Shown one piece after another: positions 25,694 to 33,557 of a DNA stretch of 64,000 nucleotides. The position numbers and the translations under genes are program-made. Positions within the stretch are counted from its first letter, which is position 1, and each line of letters starts with the position of its first letter. Origin of the DNA: Pseudomonas azerbaijanoccidentalis (GTDB lineage Bacteria; Pseudomonadota; Gammaproteobacteria; Pseudomonadales; Pseudomonadaceae); the NCBI RefSeq assembly GCF_019145495.1, contig NZ_JAHSTU010000008.1, forward strand, positions 248,001 to 312,000, in the 5' to 3' direction. Below the pieces are notes generated by a model. That model did not search any database. It was not told where the DNA came from and saw only the letters and a list, made by a program, of their open reading frames with translations.

Positions 25694-27745
25694 TTACAGC
25701 GTTTTGATGACATTGACCGAGACGGTCTCGGAGATTTCGCCGAACGACATCACGTCCAGCTCCCGGAACCGCCCCTCGATCAGTTTCTTGATGTAGCGCC
25801 GCACATCGATCGAACACAGCAACACCATGTCCTTCTGCGCGATGTGCAGGCTGTCGATGCCGACACTGAGTCGGTCCATCAACTCTTCCGATTCAGCCGG
25901 TTCCAGGTTGATGAAACTGCCGCCGGAGGTTTGCCGAATCCCGCGCCGGACCACTTCCTCAAACTCCGGCGACAGCAGCAGCACACGCAAGTCATTGCCT
26001 TGGGCAAACTTGTTGCTGATGTAACGAGCCATCGCGCCGCGAACGTGCTCGACCAGCGCCAGCACATCTTTTTCCCGGGATGCCCAGTGGGCCAGCGACT
26101 CGAGGATCAGCTTCATGTTGCGCACGGAGATGCGCTCGCCGATCAGCCGTTGCAGCACTTCGGCGATCTTCTGCACGGTGACGTGGCGGTACACTTCCTT
26201 GAGCAGATCGGGGTAGCGCGTTTCCATTTCGTCGAGCAGTTGCTTGGTTTCCTGCACGCCGAAGAACTCCTGGATGTTGCGCGCCAGCAACGTAACCAGG
26301 CAGCGGTAGCACTCTTCATCAGCGGCGCGCAGGTGATACCCCAATTGCTGCACCCGCTCACGCTCGGTGGCGTTGACCCAGACACCGCCCAGGCGATTGC
26401 TGTCGTTGCCGCGCACCAGCGCAAAACCCAAGGGTTCCAGTTCCGGCGAATAGTCGAGCAGACGCCAGTGATCGAAATGGATATCAAACTGCTCGGCGCG
26501 CACTTCATTGATCAGCACCGCCACCTGATGTGCCGGCAACGCCTCACTGGCACGCAGCTGCGGTTCGGGAATGCGCAAGCCGTAGTCGACGAAAAACTGG
26601 CTGCGAAAGCGCGCTGCCCAGCGGGCCTTCTTCAGTTCATCCAGACGCGTCGGCGGCACCAGCAACATCAGGGCAATGGTTTCGGTGGCGATGTTGTCGA
26701 CGTCATCGAGCAATCCGCTCTCGGGTTGCAGTGCATCCTGGCCGGCGGGCGCGGCACGACCTTCGCTCTGGCCGGTTTGCCGGGAGGCTTTGCGATGTCG
26801 CATAAACACCACCAACCCCAGTACGCTGGCAATCGACAAGAACGTCAGCAGCGGAAAACCGGGCAGCAGGCCGACACCCACCGCCAACAGTGCGGTCACC
26901 CCCAGAACGAACGGATTGCCGAGCATTTGCGCAAGCATGTTGCGCCCCAGGTTGCTGTCGTCGCCGTTGACGCGGGTGACGATGAAACCGGCACCGATGG
27001 CGATCAGCAACGCCGGAATCTGCGCCACGAGCCCATCGCCGATGGTCAGCAAGGTGTAGGTCGACAGAGCGGTGGACATGTCCATGCCCATTTGCCCGAC
27101 ACCGATGGCCATGCCGGCGATGAAGTTGACGAAGATAATGATGATGCCGGCGATGGCATCGCCCTTGATGAATTTCATCGCCCCGTCGAACGAGCCATAC
27201 AACTGGCTCTCGCGCTCCAGCACACTGCGTTTTTCCTTGGCTTCTTCAGCCGTGATGGCGCCAGCCTTGAGGTCGCCGTCGATGCTCATTTGCTTGCCCG
27301 GCATACCATCCAGCGAAAAGCGCGCGGCCACTTCGGCCACCCGTTCAGAGCCCTTGGTGATCACGATGAACTGGACAATGGTGACGATGGAAAAGATCAC
27401 GAAACCCACCACCAGGCTTTCGCCGATCACAAACTCACCGAACGACTCGATGATCTCGCCCGCATCGGCCTGACTGAGGATCAGGCGGCTGGTGCTGATC
27501 GACAACGCCAGGCGAAACAACGTGGTCAACAGCAGCAAGGCCGGGAACGTCGAATAGTTGAGGATGCGCTCGATGTAGAAAGAGCCCATGAACACCAGCA
27601 ATGAAATGATGATGTTCAAGCCGATCAGAAAATCCACCAGCACTGTCGGCAGGGGAATGATCAGCATGGCGATGATCATCACCATCAGCGTGAGGATCAG
27701 CAGTTCCGGACGAGCGCCGACATTTCGCAAAAACACATTGAGCAT
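25694..27745 (-). CDS. invA: Export gate protein InvA (SctV)
   Basis: 683 residues (Salmonella InvA 685). The N-terminal half has about eight membrane segments and the FHIPEP-family conserved stretch RVAEVAARFSLDGMPGKQMSIDGDL near 135-160. The cytoplasmic half, from residue 350, forms the nonameric ring that receives chaperone-substrate complexes. It lies 23 bases after invE and 13 before invB. A 586-residue antisense frame across it is a shadow. Confidence 0.97.
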   Translation of the reverse strand: MLNVFLRNVGARPELLILTLMVMIIAMLIIPLPTVLVDFLIGLNIIISLLVFMGSFYIERILNYSTFPALLLLTTLFRLALSISTSRLILSQADAGEIIESFGEFVIGESLVVGFVIFSIVTIVQFIVITKGSERVAEVAARFSLDGMPGKQMSIDGDLKAGAITAEEAKEKRSVLERESQLYGSFDGAMKFIKGDAIAGIIIIFVNFIAGMAIGVGQMGMDMSTALSTYTLLTIGDGLVAQIPALLIAIGAGFIVTRVNGDDSNLGRNMLAQMLGNPFVLGVTALLAVGVGLLPGFPLLTFLSIASVLGLVVFMRHRKASRQTGQSEGRAAPAGQDALQPESGLLDDVDNIATETIALMLLVPPTRLDELKKARWAARFRSQFFVDYGLRIPEPQLRASEALPAHQVAVLINEVRAEQFDIHFDHWRLLDYSPELEPLGFALVRGNDSNRLGGVWVNATERERVQQLGYHLRAADEECYRCLVTLLARNIQEFFGVQETKQLLDEMETRYPDLLKEVYRHVTVQKIAEVLQRLIGERISVRNMKLILESLAHWASREKDVLALVEHVRGAMARYISNKFAQGNDLRVLLLSPEFEEVVRRGIRQTSGGSFINLEPAESEELMDRLSVGIDSLHIAQKDMVLLCSIDVRRYIKKLIEGRFRELDVMSFGEISETVSVNVIKTL

Positions 27746-27768
27746 GGCAAGTCAGCTCCAGTTGAAAA

Positions 27769-28875
27769 TCATGAGCCACCGCCGGGACGTCGCCGCTCGA
27801 TGCATTCGTGGGTGTAGGCAATGTCAGCCAGGCGTGTGAACTGTTGTGCCAGGCGCTGCGGCGCTTCTTCATCGGCAAACAGCGGCAATGGCAAAGGCAG
27901 GCTGAGTCGACGCAGCGTTTGCAGCACCGCCCCGCGCTCACGGTGAGGGCTCAACAGCAAGCGTTCACCCAGTACGCCAAGCAACAACTGATCGAGTTCG
28001 TCGGGATAGGTCAAAAGGCCCATGAGAAACACCAGCCAATCGGACTCGTCGGGGTTGTGCCGGCAAATGAGTTCATCGCCAAGCAGCCTACCGATGAACA
28101 GGCCATCGGCTGAACGCAGGCGTTTGAGATCGGCCAACCGGGCCAGCAGATGCCCGAACTCTGCGCGCGAGCAGCTGGGGTCCTGGGCACTGATGTCGGT
28201 GAGCAAGGCATCTTCGATGAACGTCAGCACACTCATGCGCTGGGCCGCGCCATACAGCGCTATCCAGTCCTGATAGCAATTGACCGGGCCGTCGTCGGAC
28301 TGCAGAAAATCCCGGTAGGTTTCGCGCAGCAGGCCTGCACGCACGGCCATGCTCGCGCCGAACATCCGGGCCTTGAGGGCCGTGTTGATTCCGGCGTTCA
28401 GGCGCTTGGGCGAGGCCTCGGCGAGCGCTTGCTGCAATGCCTTTTCGAGTCGCCGGCGCGAACCGCCATCAAGTCGTTTACGGCGCAACAATTCACGCAG
28501 CACCAACACCAGATCGCTGTCGTCGGGGAATAGCCCACGCAACTGCTGCAACAACCAGGTAACCGGTTTCTCCGCCAGCCGCGCCAGGCTGATGACCCGT
28601 TGCACCTTGGGCAAGGTGTCGTCGTCGAGCACTCTTTCAAAGTTGTCCGTCAAAGTGTCGGACTTGAGTTCGAAATGCCGGCGGCTACGAAACTGCGCCA
28701 ACGCCGCCGACATTTCATCGCTGATCTGCACGAAACGTTGCGCGGCAGCCGCCGTGCCGCTTTCGTCCAGCTCAACGTCTGCATCCGCCTGCGGTTGTGG
28801 CTGCTCAGCGGCCTTCTCGGCATTCAGCCGGGCCTGGGCCGCTCGCCCACCCGTGGAAATCGGTGGCAGGATCAT
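27769..28875 (-). CDS. invE: Gatekeeper protein InvE (SctW)
   Basis: 368 residues (Salmonella InvE 372). Helical YopN/MxiC/InvE-family protein with a heterogeneous N-terminus (residues 1-45) and helical repeats such as RVISLARLAEKPVTWLLQQLRGLFPDDSDLVLVLRELLRRKRL. It holds back effectors until translocators have been exported. The ATG overlaps the invG stop as ATGA. Confidence 0.92.
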   Translation of the reverse strand: MILPPISTGGRAAQARLNAEKAAEQPQPQADADVELDESGTAAAAQRFVQISDEMSAALAQFRSRRHFELKSDTLTDNFERVLDDDTLPKVQRVISLARLAEKPVTWLLQQLRGLFPDDSDLVLVLRELLRRKRLDGGSRRRLEKALQQALAEASPKRLNAGINTALKARMFGASMAVRAGLLRETYRDFLQSDDGPVNCYQDWIALYGAAQRMSVLTFIEDALLTDISAQDPSCSRAEFGHLLARLADLKRLRSADGLFIGRLLGDELICRHNPDESDWLVFLMGLLTYPDELDQLLLGVLGERLLLSPHRERGAVLQTLRRLSLPLPLPLFADEEAPQRLAQQFTRLADIAYTHECIERRRPGGGS

Positions 28876-30524
28876 TTTTCAGCTGTCCGCAAATAGGATC
28901 TGCGCACGAGCTCGTGCTGCTGCGGGGTCAACACCTGAGGCAGCGGTTCCGTGACCGGTTCGAGGGCGTCGAGAATCTCCTTGGGCTGAATCAGGAACAC
29001 CCGCACAGTGTTGGCCGAGCGATTCTGGCGATAGCTGAACAAACGCCCGACCCACGGAATCGAACCCAGGACCGGTATCCCCCCGACCTGTTCACTGTTG
29101 TCATCGCGGGTAAAACCGCCCACCAACAAACTCTTGCCCTGGGGCACCCGCGCCACGGTGCTGATCCGCGTGCGCCCGACCGTAGGCAACGCGTTCGGAC
29201 GCTCACCCTGACCGGGGTTTTCCACCTCATTGCCGTCTTCGATGTTGAGCGACATTTCCACCTCGTCCGCCTGAGCGAAACGCGGCAGTACGCTGACCAG
29301 CGTGCCGTAAGTGATGTGCTGCAAATCGACACTGCGTTCGCCCACCAGCGGGGCATAGAACGTGCGGTTGTTGTCAAAGATCGCGGGCACGTTTTCCTGG
29401 GTCAGGATCACCGGTCGCGAGACCACGTTCGCGCGGTTGGTCCGTTCCAGCGCCATGACCTGGGTCACAAACGAAGCGCCATCGAGGGTGGTTGCCGAAC
29501 CGGCATTGAGCGATACGGAAAATGTACCGCCCGAATTCACGGTGCCCTGCCAATTGATGCCCAACTGGTTGAGCTCGTCCTTGTGCAGATCAATGATCCA
29601 CAACGACAGCTCCACGTGACGCTTTGGCGTGTCCAGTGCACTCACCAGGTTCTCGATGAAGCGCACTTGCTCCGGCAGCCCTTTGACCAACAGGCTATTG
29701 GTATCGGGATAAGCCACCACCCGGATATTGCCGGCAGCGACATCCCGCGCAATGATCCGCGGCGCGGTCGGGTCTGGGTCTCCTGGCGCACTGGCCAGGC
29801 CTTCCAGAGGGAACGCCGGCATCAGGCCTTGCGGCCGCTGCATAGGGGCCTGGGCCACCATCGGCTCGACCCCGCGTTTCTCGCCGCGCAGCAACTCTTC
29901 GATGACAGTGGCCAGGCCGGGGATGGTCACCTTGTCATCGCGTAACTCGTACTTGCGGTCGCCGACGAAGGTGTTGCGCACTTGAATCACGCCGATCTGC
30001 TGCTTGCCCAACAACAGCTCCGAGCGCTGGTTGTCCATCATCCCGGCCGCTTGCATGACCAGATCGACGTACATCGGCGGGCCGGACACGTGAAAAGTGC
30101 GCAGGCCGTCGTGGCGCAACGGGTAACGCTTGTCATGCAAACCGGAGCGTTCGAGAAACGCCTGGAGCCTGGCCACGGTGAGGGTCTGCAACGACATCAT
30201 CGCGCTTTTGAATTCCGAAGCGTCATACAGGTAAATCGCCTGGCCATCGCTGTACCAGATCAAACCCATTTGCAGGCTGATGCGCTCAAAGGTTCGCTGG
30301 GGTGTGAGCAAATCGAACGTACCGGAAACCCGCTTGGCCGCAGCTGCCTTGCTGACGATCACGGGTTTGCCCAAGGGACCGGACAGCTCGCCGAAAAACG
30401 TCCGCGCGCTCTGCTCACGGGCCTCGAATTGGTAGATCGAGGCCTGCACGGTAAACGGTGTGAGCAGCAACACAGCGTTCAGGCAAACGGGCAAAAGAGA
30501 TAAAGAGATCAATCGGCAGTTCAT
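28872..30524 (-). CDS. invG: Outer-membrane secretin InvG (SctC)
   Basis: 550 residues from the ATG at 30524; the longer frame to 30644 lies inside invF. A signal peptide (about 1-27, ending TVQASIYQF) precedes N-domains (FDLLTPQRTFERISLQMGLIWYSDG) and the secretin core (TGHRVPVLTQENVPAIF-like block, VARVPQGKSLLVGGFTRDD, IPVLGSIPWVGRLFSYR). It forms the outer-membrane ring. Salmonella InvG needs the lipoprotein InvH; no such gene is seen here. Confidence 0.96.
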   Translation of the reverse strand: MNCRLISLSLLPVCLNAVLLLTPFTVQASIYQFEAREQSARTFFGELSGPLGKPVIVSKAAAAKRVSGTFDLLTPQRTFERISLQMGLIWYSDGQAIYLYDASEFKSAMMSLQTLTVARLQAFLERSGLHDKRYPLRHDGLRTFHVSGPPMYVDLVMQAAGMMDNQRSELLLGKQQIGVIQVRNTFVGDRKYELRDDKVTIPGLATVIEELLRGEKRGVEPMVAQAPMQRPQGLMPAFPLEGLASAPGDPDPTAPRIIARDVAAGNIRVVAYPDTNSLLVKGLPEQVRFIENLVSALDTPKRHVELSLWIIDLHKDELNQLGINWQGTVNSGGTFSVSLNAGSATTLDGASFVTQVMALERTNRANVVSRPVILTQENVPAIFDNNRTFYAPLVGERSVDLQHITYGTLVSVLPRFAQADEVEMSLNIEDGNEVENPGQGERPNALPTVGRTRISTVARVPQGKSLLVGGFTRDDNSEQVGGIPVLGSIPWVGRLFSYRQNRSANTVRVFLIQPKEILDALEPVTEPLPQVLTPQQHELVRRSYLRTAEK

Positions 30525-30528
30525 CGGT

Positions 30529-31263
30529 TCACTTGCCTGGAAGGTAGGTGATATCGGCCAGGCTGCTGGGCGCGAAGCCCACCAGCTCGCGGATTTCCTT
30601 GGAGAAATGCGAGGAAGAGGCGAAACCGAACTCCAGCGCGACATCCGTCAGCGAGCAGTCCTGCTGACTCATATTCAACAGCGCTTGAGCCGTGCGCCAG
30701 CCGCGCAAGGCGGGTTTGGCCGCCGTCCCCAATGCCTGCCGGCACAGCCGACGAAAATGTGAAACAGAGACGCCATAACGCCGGGCCAAAGTGCTCAACT
30801 TCTCACTGTGGGTGCCCTGCTCCAGCAGAAAGCGCACAAGTCCATAGCTCTCGCAGTGACGCAGCTCGCTGGCAAAAGCCTGATAGGCCACGCCACCGAC
30901 CATCGCCTGTCCGATGTACCAGCGCTCAAGCGTTTGGGGCGACTGCACGATGGAATAAGCCACCGGCAAAACGGCCCAGGAATTCCGGGCGGATCGCTGA
31001 TCGAGCAGCGTTTCACCCCTATCGATGAACACCTGCAACTTCACCAGAGGCGCTTGCGCAACCGACAGGGTTTGCACACTGCCGCTCACTTCGAAGGCAC
31101 CGTTCATCGCAATCAATCCTTCCCACCCGCCCGGCAGATGGCAGCTCGTCGCACACTGAGGCGTGGTCAGATGCACGGGCGCTTCACCGACCCGCAGATG
31201 CAACACCCGCTCATTGAAACGGGGATCAGGAAAACCTGCGGCGTGTATTGATTCGATGTGCAC
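30529..31263 (-). CDS. invF: AraC-family activator InvF of the type III genes
   Basis: 244 residues from a GTG at 31263, supported by a near-perfect AAAGGAGG ribosome-binding site 5 bases upstream. The C-terminal 100 residues are an AraC DNA-binding domain with two helix-turn-helix units (LSTLARRYGVSVSHFRRLC; LTDVALEFGFASSSHFSKEIRE). The N-terminus is not the usual sugar-binding domain. In Salmonella, InvF with SicA activates sicA-sip and effector promoters. First gene of the cluster, divergent from nasS. Confidence 0.93.
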   Translation of the reverse strand: MHIESIHAAGFPDPRFNERVLHLRVGEAPVHLTTPQCATSCHLPGGWEGLIAMNGAFEVSGSVQTLSVAQAPLVKLQVFIDRGETLLDQRSARNSWAVLPVAYSIVQSPQTLERWYIGQAMVGGVAYQAFASELRHCESYGLVRFLLEQGTHSEKLSTLARRYGVSVSHFRRLCRQALGTAAKPALRGWRTAQALLNMSQQDCSLTDVALEFGFASSSHFSKEIRELVGFAPSSLADITYLPGK

Positions 31264-31352
31264 GCCAACCTCCTTTGCAGCCTGACGATAGGAGTCGGCA
31301 GGATGAAAGACATGGCGCGTTGAATCCTGATGTAAAGCTGATGAACCCGGGA

Positions 31353-31368
31353 TGGCATATGCCTTGCA
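31353..31368 (+). promoter_or_regulatory. Sigma-54 type promoter of nasS
   Basis: TGGCAT followed by TTGCA, with GG (31354-31355) and GC (31366-31367) exactly 10 bases apart, matches the -24/-12 consensus. The start point should fall near 31379, just before the leader hairpins. Confidence 0.75.
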
Positions 31369-31388
31369 CCCCTTCAGGCATCAGCACG

Positions 31389-31471
31389 CAGACCAACGAC
31401 GGAATGCGCGCAAGGACAATGGCGTCGTCACCCGGCCTTGCAGTCAAGGGGCCTGGGACGACGTTTTTTTT
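31389..31471 (+). promoter_or_regulatory. nasS leader with two hexaloops and terminator (putative NasT antitermination)
   Basis: A first loop AACGAC (31395-31400) is closed by CC/GG and outer CA/TG. A second loop AATGGC (31418-31423) is closed by GAC/GTC. Both have A at loop position 1 and G at 4, the rule for ANTAR-protein targets. The second stem overlaps a strong intrinsic terminator: 5' arm 31423-31440, 3' arm 31445-31463, then eight T. Loop-to-loop distance is 23 bases against 24 in the nasA leader. The stems are short, so folding is less certain than for nasA. Confidence 0.65.
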
Positions 31472-31486
31472 GAAGGTGCGAAATCG

Positions 31487-32698
31487 ATGAACGAACCATC
31501 AGCCGGCCCACTGGCCTGGGTCAACGGCAGCGATGCCCCGGAAAAGACCGAAATCAACCTCGGCTTCATGGCCCTGAGCGACTGCGCCTCGGTGGTGGTT
31601 GCCGCCACCCAGGGCTTCGCCCAGCCCTACGGCCTGACCCTGAACCTCAAGCGCCAGTCGTCATGGGCCAACCTGCGGGACAAACTGGTCAGCGGTGAAC
31701 TCGACGCCGCCCACAGCCTGTACGGTTTGATCTACGCCGTGCATCTGGGCATCGGTGGCGTGGCGGCGACAGATATGGCGGTGCTCATGGGCCTGAACCA
31801 GAACGGCCAGAGCATCAACCTCTCCCATGGCTTGCAGGGGCTTGGCGTGACCGGTCCTGAAGCACTCCACCGGCACGTGCACCAAAGTCGCCCAAAACTG
31901 ACGTTCGCCCAAACCTTCCCCACCGGTACCCATGCCATGTGGCTGTATTACTGGCTCGCCAGTCAGGGCATTCATCCGCTGCTGGATGTCGACAGTGTGG
32001 TGGTGCCGCCGCCGCAAATGGTCGCCCACCTGCAAGCGGGGCGCATCGACGGCTTCTGCGTCGGCGAACCCTGGTCTGCCAGCGCGGTGCAACAGGATCT
32101 CGGTTTTACCCTGGCCACCACCCAGACCATCTGGCCCGATCACCCGGAAAAAGTCCTCGGCTGCACCCGCGCTTTCGTCGAGCAATACCCCAATACCGCC
32201 CGGATACTGGTGATGGCGATTCTGGAAGCCAGCCGCTTTATCGAAGAAAGCGCCGAGAACCGGCGCAGTACCGCACAACTGCTCAGTGCGCCGCAGTACC
32301 TCGATGCACCGCTCGAATGCATTGAGCCGCGCCTGCTGGGCGACTATGACGACGGCCTGGGCAATCGCTGGCAAGACCCCCACGCCCTGCGCTTCCATGG
32401 TGAAGGGGATGTGAACCTGCCGTACCTGTCCGATGGCATGTGGTTCATGACCCAGTTCCGACGCTGGGGCCTGTTGCGCGACGATCCGGATTACCTCGCC
32501 GTGGCCCGCCAGGTCCAGCAACTGGACGTTTACCGCGAGGCCGCCAGCGCCGTTGGCGTTGCCTCGCTGGGCAAAGAGATGCGCAGCAGCCAGTTGATCG
32601 ACGGCAAGGTCTGGGACGGTTCAGACCCCGCCGGTTATGCCCGCAGCTTTAAACTGCACGCCATGAGCGATAGCTCGCCCCGACTCGCCAGCCGCTGA
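31487..32698 (+). CDS. nasS: Nitrate sensor protein NasS
   Basis: 403 residues from the ATG at 31487 (MNEPSAGPLAWVNG). It resembles the periplasmic nitrate-binding NrtA/CmpA family (INLGFMALSDCASVVVAA, SSWANLRDKLVSGELDAAHSL, TFPTGTHAMWLYYWL) but has no signal peptide, as expected of a cytoplasmic sensor. Without nitrate or nitrite NasS holds NasT inactive; ligand binding frees it. GAAGG lies about 11 bases upstream. nasT follows 15 bases later. Confidence 0.93.
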   Translation: MNEPSAGPLAWVNGSDAPEKTEINLGFMALSDCASVVVAATQGFAQPYGLTLNLKRQSSWANLRDKLVSGELDAAHSLYGLIYAVHLGIGGVAATDMAVLMGLNQNGQSINLSHGLQGLGVTGPEALHRHVHQSRPKLTFAQTFPTGTHAMWLYYWLASQGIHPLLDVDSVVVPPPQMVAHLQAGRIDGFCVGEPWSASAVQQDLGFTLATTQTIWPDHPEKVLGCTRAFVEQYPNTARILVMAILEASRFIEESAENRRSTAQLLSAPQYLDAPLECIEPRLLGDYDDGLGNRWQDPHALRFHGEGDVNLPYLSDGMWFMTQFRRWGLLRDDPDYLAVARQVQQLDVYREAASAVGVASLGKEMRSSQLIDGKVWDGSDPAGYARSFKLHAMSDSSPRLASR

Positions 32699-32713
32699 CA
32701 GGAGACTGCGAAC

Positions 32714-33289
32714 ATGATGCGTATCCTGCTGATCAACGACACCGCAAAAAAAGTCGGACGATTGAAAGCGGCTCTCACCGAGGCCGGCTTCGACGTGATC
32801 GACGAATCAGGGCTGACCATCGACCTGCCCGAGCGCGTCGAAACAGTGCGTCCGGACGTGATTCTGATCGATACCGAGTCACCGAGCCGCGATGTCATGG
32901 AGCAAGTCGTCCTGGTCAGCCGCGACCAGCCACGGCCCATCGTCATGTTTACCGACGAACACGACCCCGGCGTGATGCGTCAGGCAATCAAGTCCGGGGT
33001 CAGCGCCTACATCGTCGAGGGCATTCACGCACAGCGGTTGCAGCCGATTCTGGATGTGGCCATGGCCCGCTTCGAGAGCGACCAGGCCCTGCGCGCGCAA
33101 CTGCATGCCCGCGACCAGCAACTGGCCGAGCGCAAGCGCATCGAGCTGGCCAAAGGGCTGCTGATGAAGATGAAAGACTGCAACGAGGAAGAGGCCTACA
33201 CGCTGATGCGCCGCCAGGCCATGAGCCGCCAGCAGAAGCTGATTCAGGTGGCGGAGCAGATTATTGCCATGAGTGAATTATTGGGTTGA
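32714..33289 (+). CDS. nasT: ANTAR-domain antiterminator NasT
   Basis: 191 residues from the first of two ATGs (AGGAG 8 bases upstream). A receiver-like domain (about 3-120, with LINDTAKKV and VILIDTES in place of a full phospho-acceptor pocket) is followed by a coiled coil and an ANTAR RNA-binding domain (about 130-185: RKRIELAKGLLMKMKDCNEEEAYTLMRRQAM). NasT binds paired hexaloops in leader RNA and prevents termination. Two such leaders, of nasS and nasA, flank it. Confidence 0.95.
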   Translation: MMRILLINDTAKKVGRLKAALTEAGFDVIDESGLTIDLPERVETVRPDVILIDTESPSRDVMEQVVLVSRDQPRPIVMFTDEHDPGVMRQAIKSGVSAYIVEGIHAQRLQPILDVAMARFESDQALRAQLHARDQQLAERKRIELAKGLLMKMKDCNEEEAYTLMRRQAMSRQQKLIQVAEQIIAMSELLG

Positions 33290-33294
33290 GCATC

Positions 33295-33371
33295 AAAAGA
33301 TCGCAGCCTTCGGCAGCTCCTACAGTTCGCATGCGTACACCCTGTAGGAGCTGCCGAAGGCTGCGATCTTT
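33295..33371. repeat. REPIN between nasT and nasA
   Basis: Inverted arms of the same element as at 5075 (AAAGATCGCAGCCTTCGGC ... GCCGAAGGCTGCGATCTTT), here pointing tail-out with an 18-base spacer. It lies between the nasT stop and the nasA promoter and may end nasT transcription. Confidence 0.9.
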
Positions 33372-33376
33372 TCCCC

Positions 33377-33413
33377 TGTGCCACAAAAATCGGCATGTGG
33401 CACAGATCTGGCT
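33377..33413 (+). promoter_or_regulatory. Sigma-54 type promoter of nasA with overlapping inverted repeat
   Basis: TGGCAC...TGGCT at 33398-33413 has GG and GC 10 bases apart, the sigma-54 layout; the start should lie near 33424. A perfect 9-bp inverted repeat TGTGCCACA / TGTGGCACA (33377-33385, 33396-33404) overlaps the -24 element. An NtrC-type activator is expected but no certain site is named. Confidence 0.7.
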
Positions 33414-33427
33414 AAGTAATCGCTACA

Positions 33428-33513
33428 GGTAACCAACGGCGGTTGCCCAATCTACGACAAAGACGTCGCTCACCTCATTTGCCCCAAGGCGAATCAGGTG
33501 GCGGCGTTTTTTT
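33428..33513 (+). promoter_or_regulatory. nasA leader: tandem ANTAR hexaloops and overlapping terminator
   Basis: The first stem-loop has 7 bp (GGTAACC/GGTTGCC) and loop AACGGC (33435-33440). The second has CGAC/GTCG and loop AAAGAC (33459-33464). Both loops carry A1 and G4. The 3' arm of the second stem (33465-33468) is also part of the terminator hairpin 33463-33506, whose core is ATTTGCC/GGCGAAT, followed by seven T. NasT binding would hold the second stem and block the terminator. Confidence 0.88.
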
Positions 33514-33557
33514 GTTTTGGCTCCCGTTCGAGACTTCTACTCAGTTTGAGGTGCGCG

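Noticed and set aside
25844..27604. 586-residue plus-strand frame opposite invA
   Set aside because: No domain; InvA on the other strand is full length with FHIPEP-family motifs.
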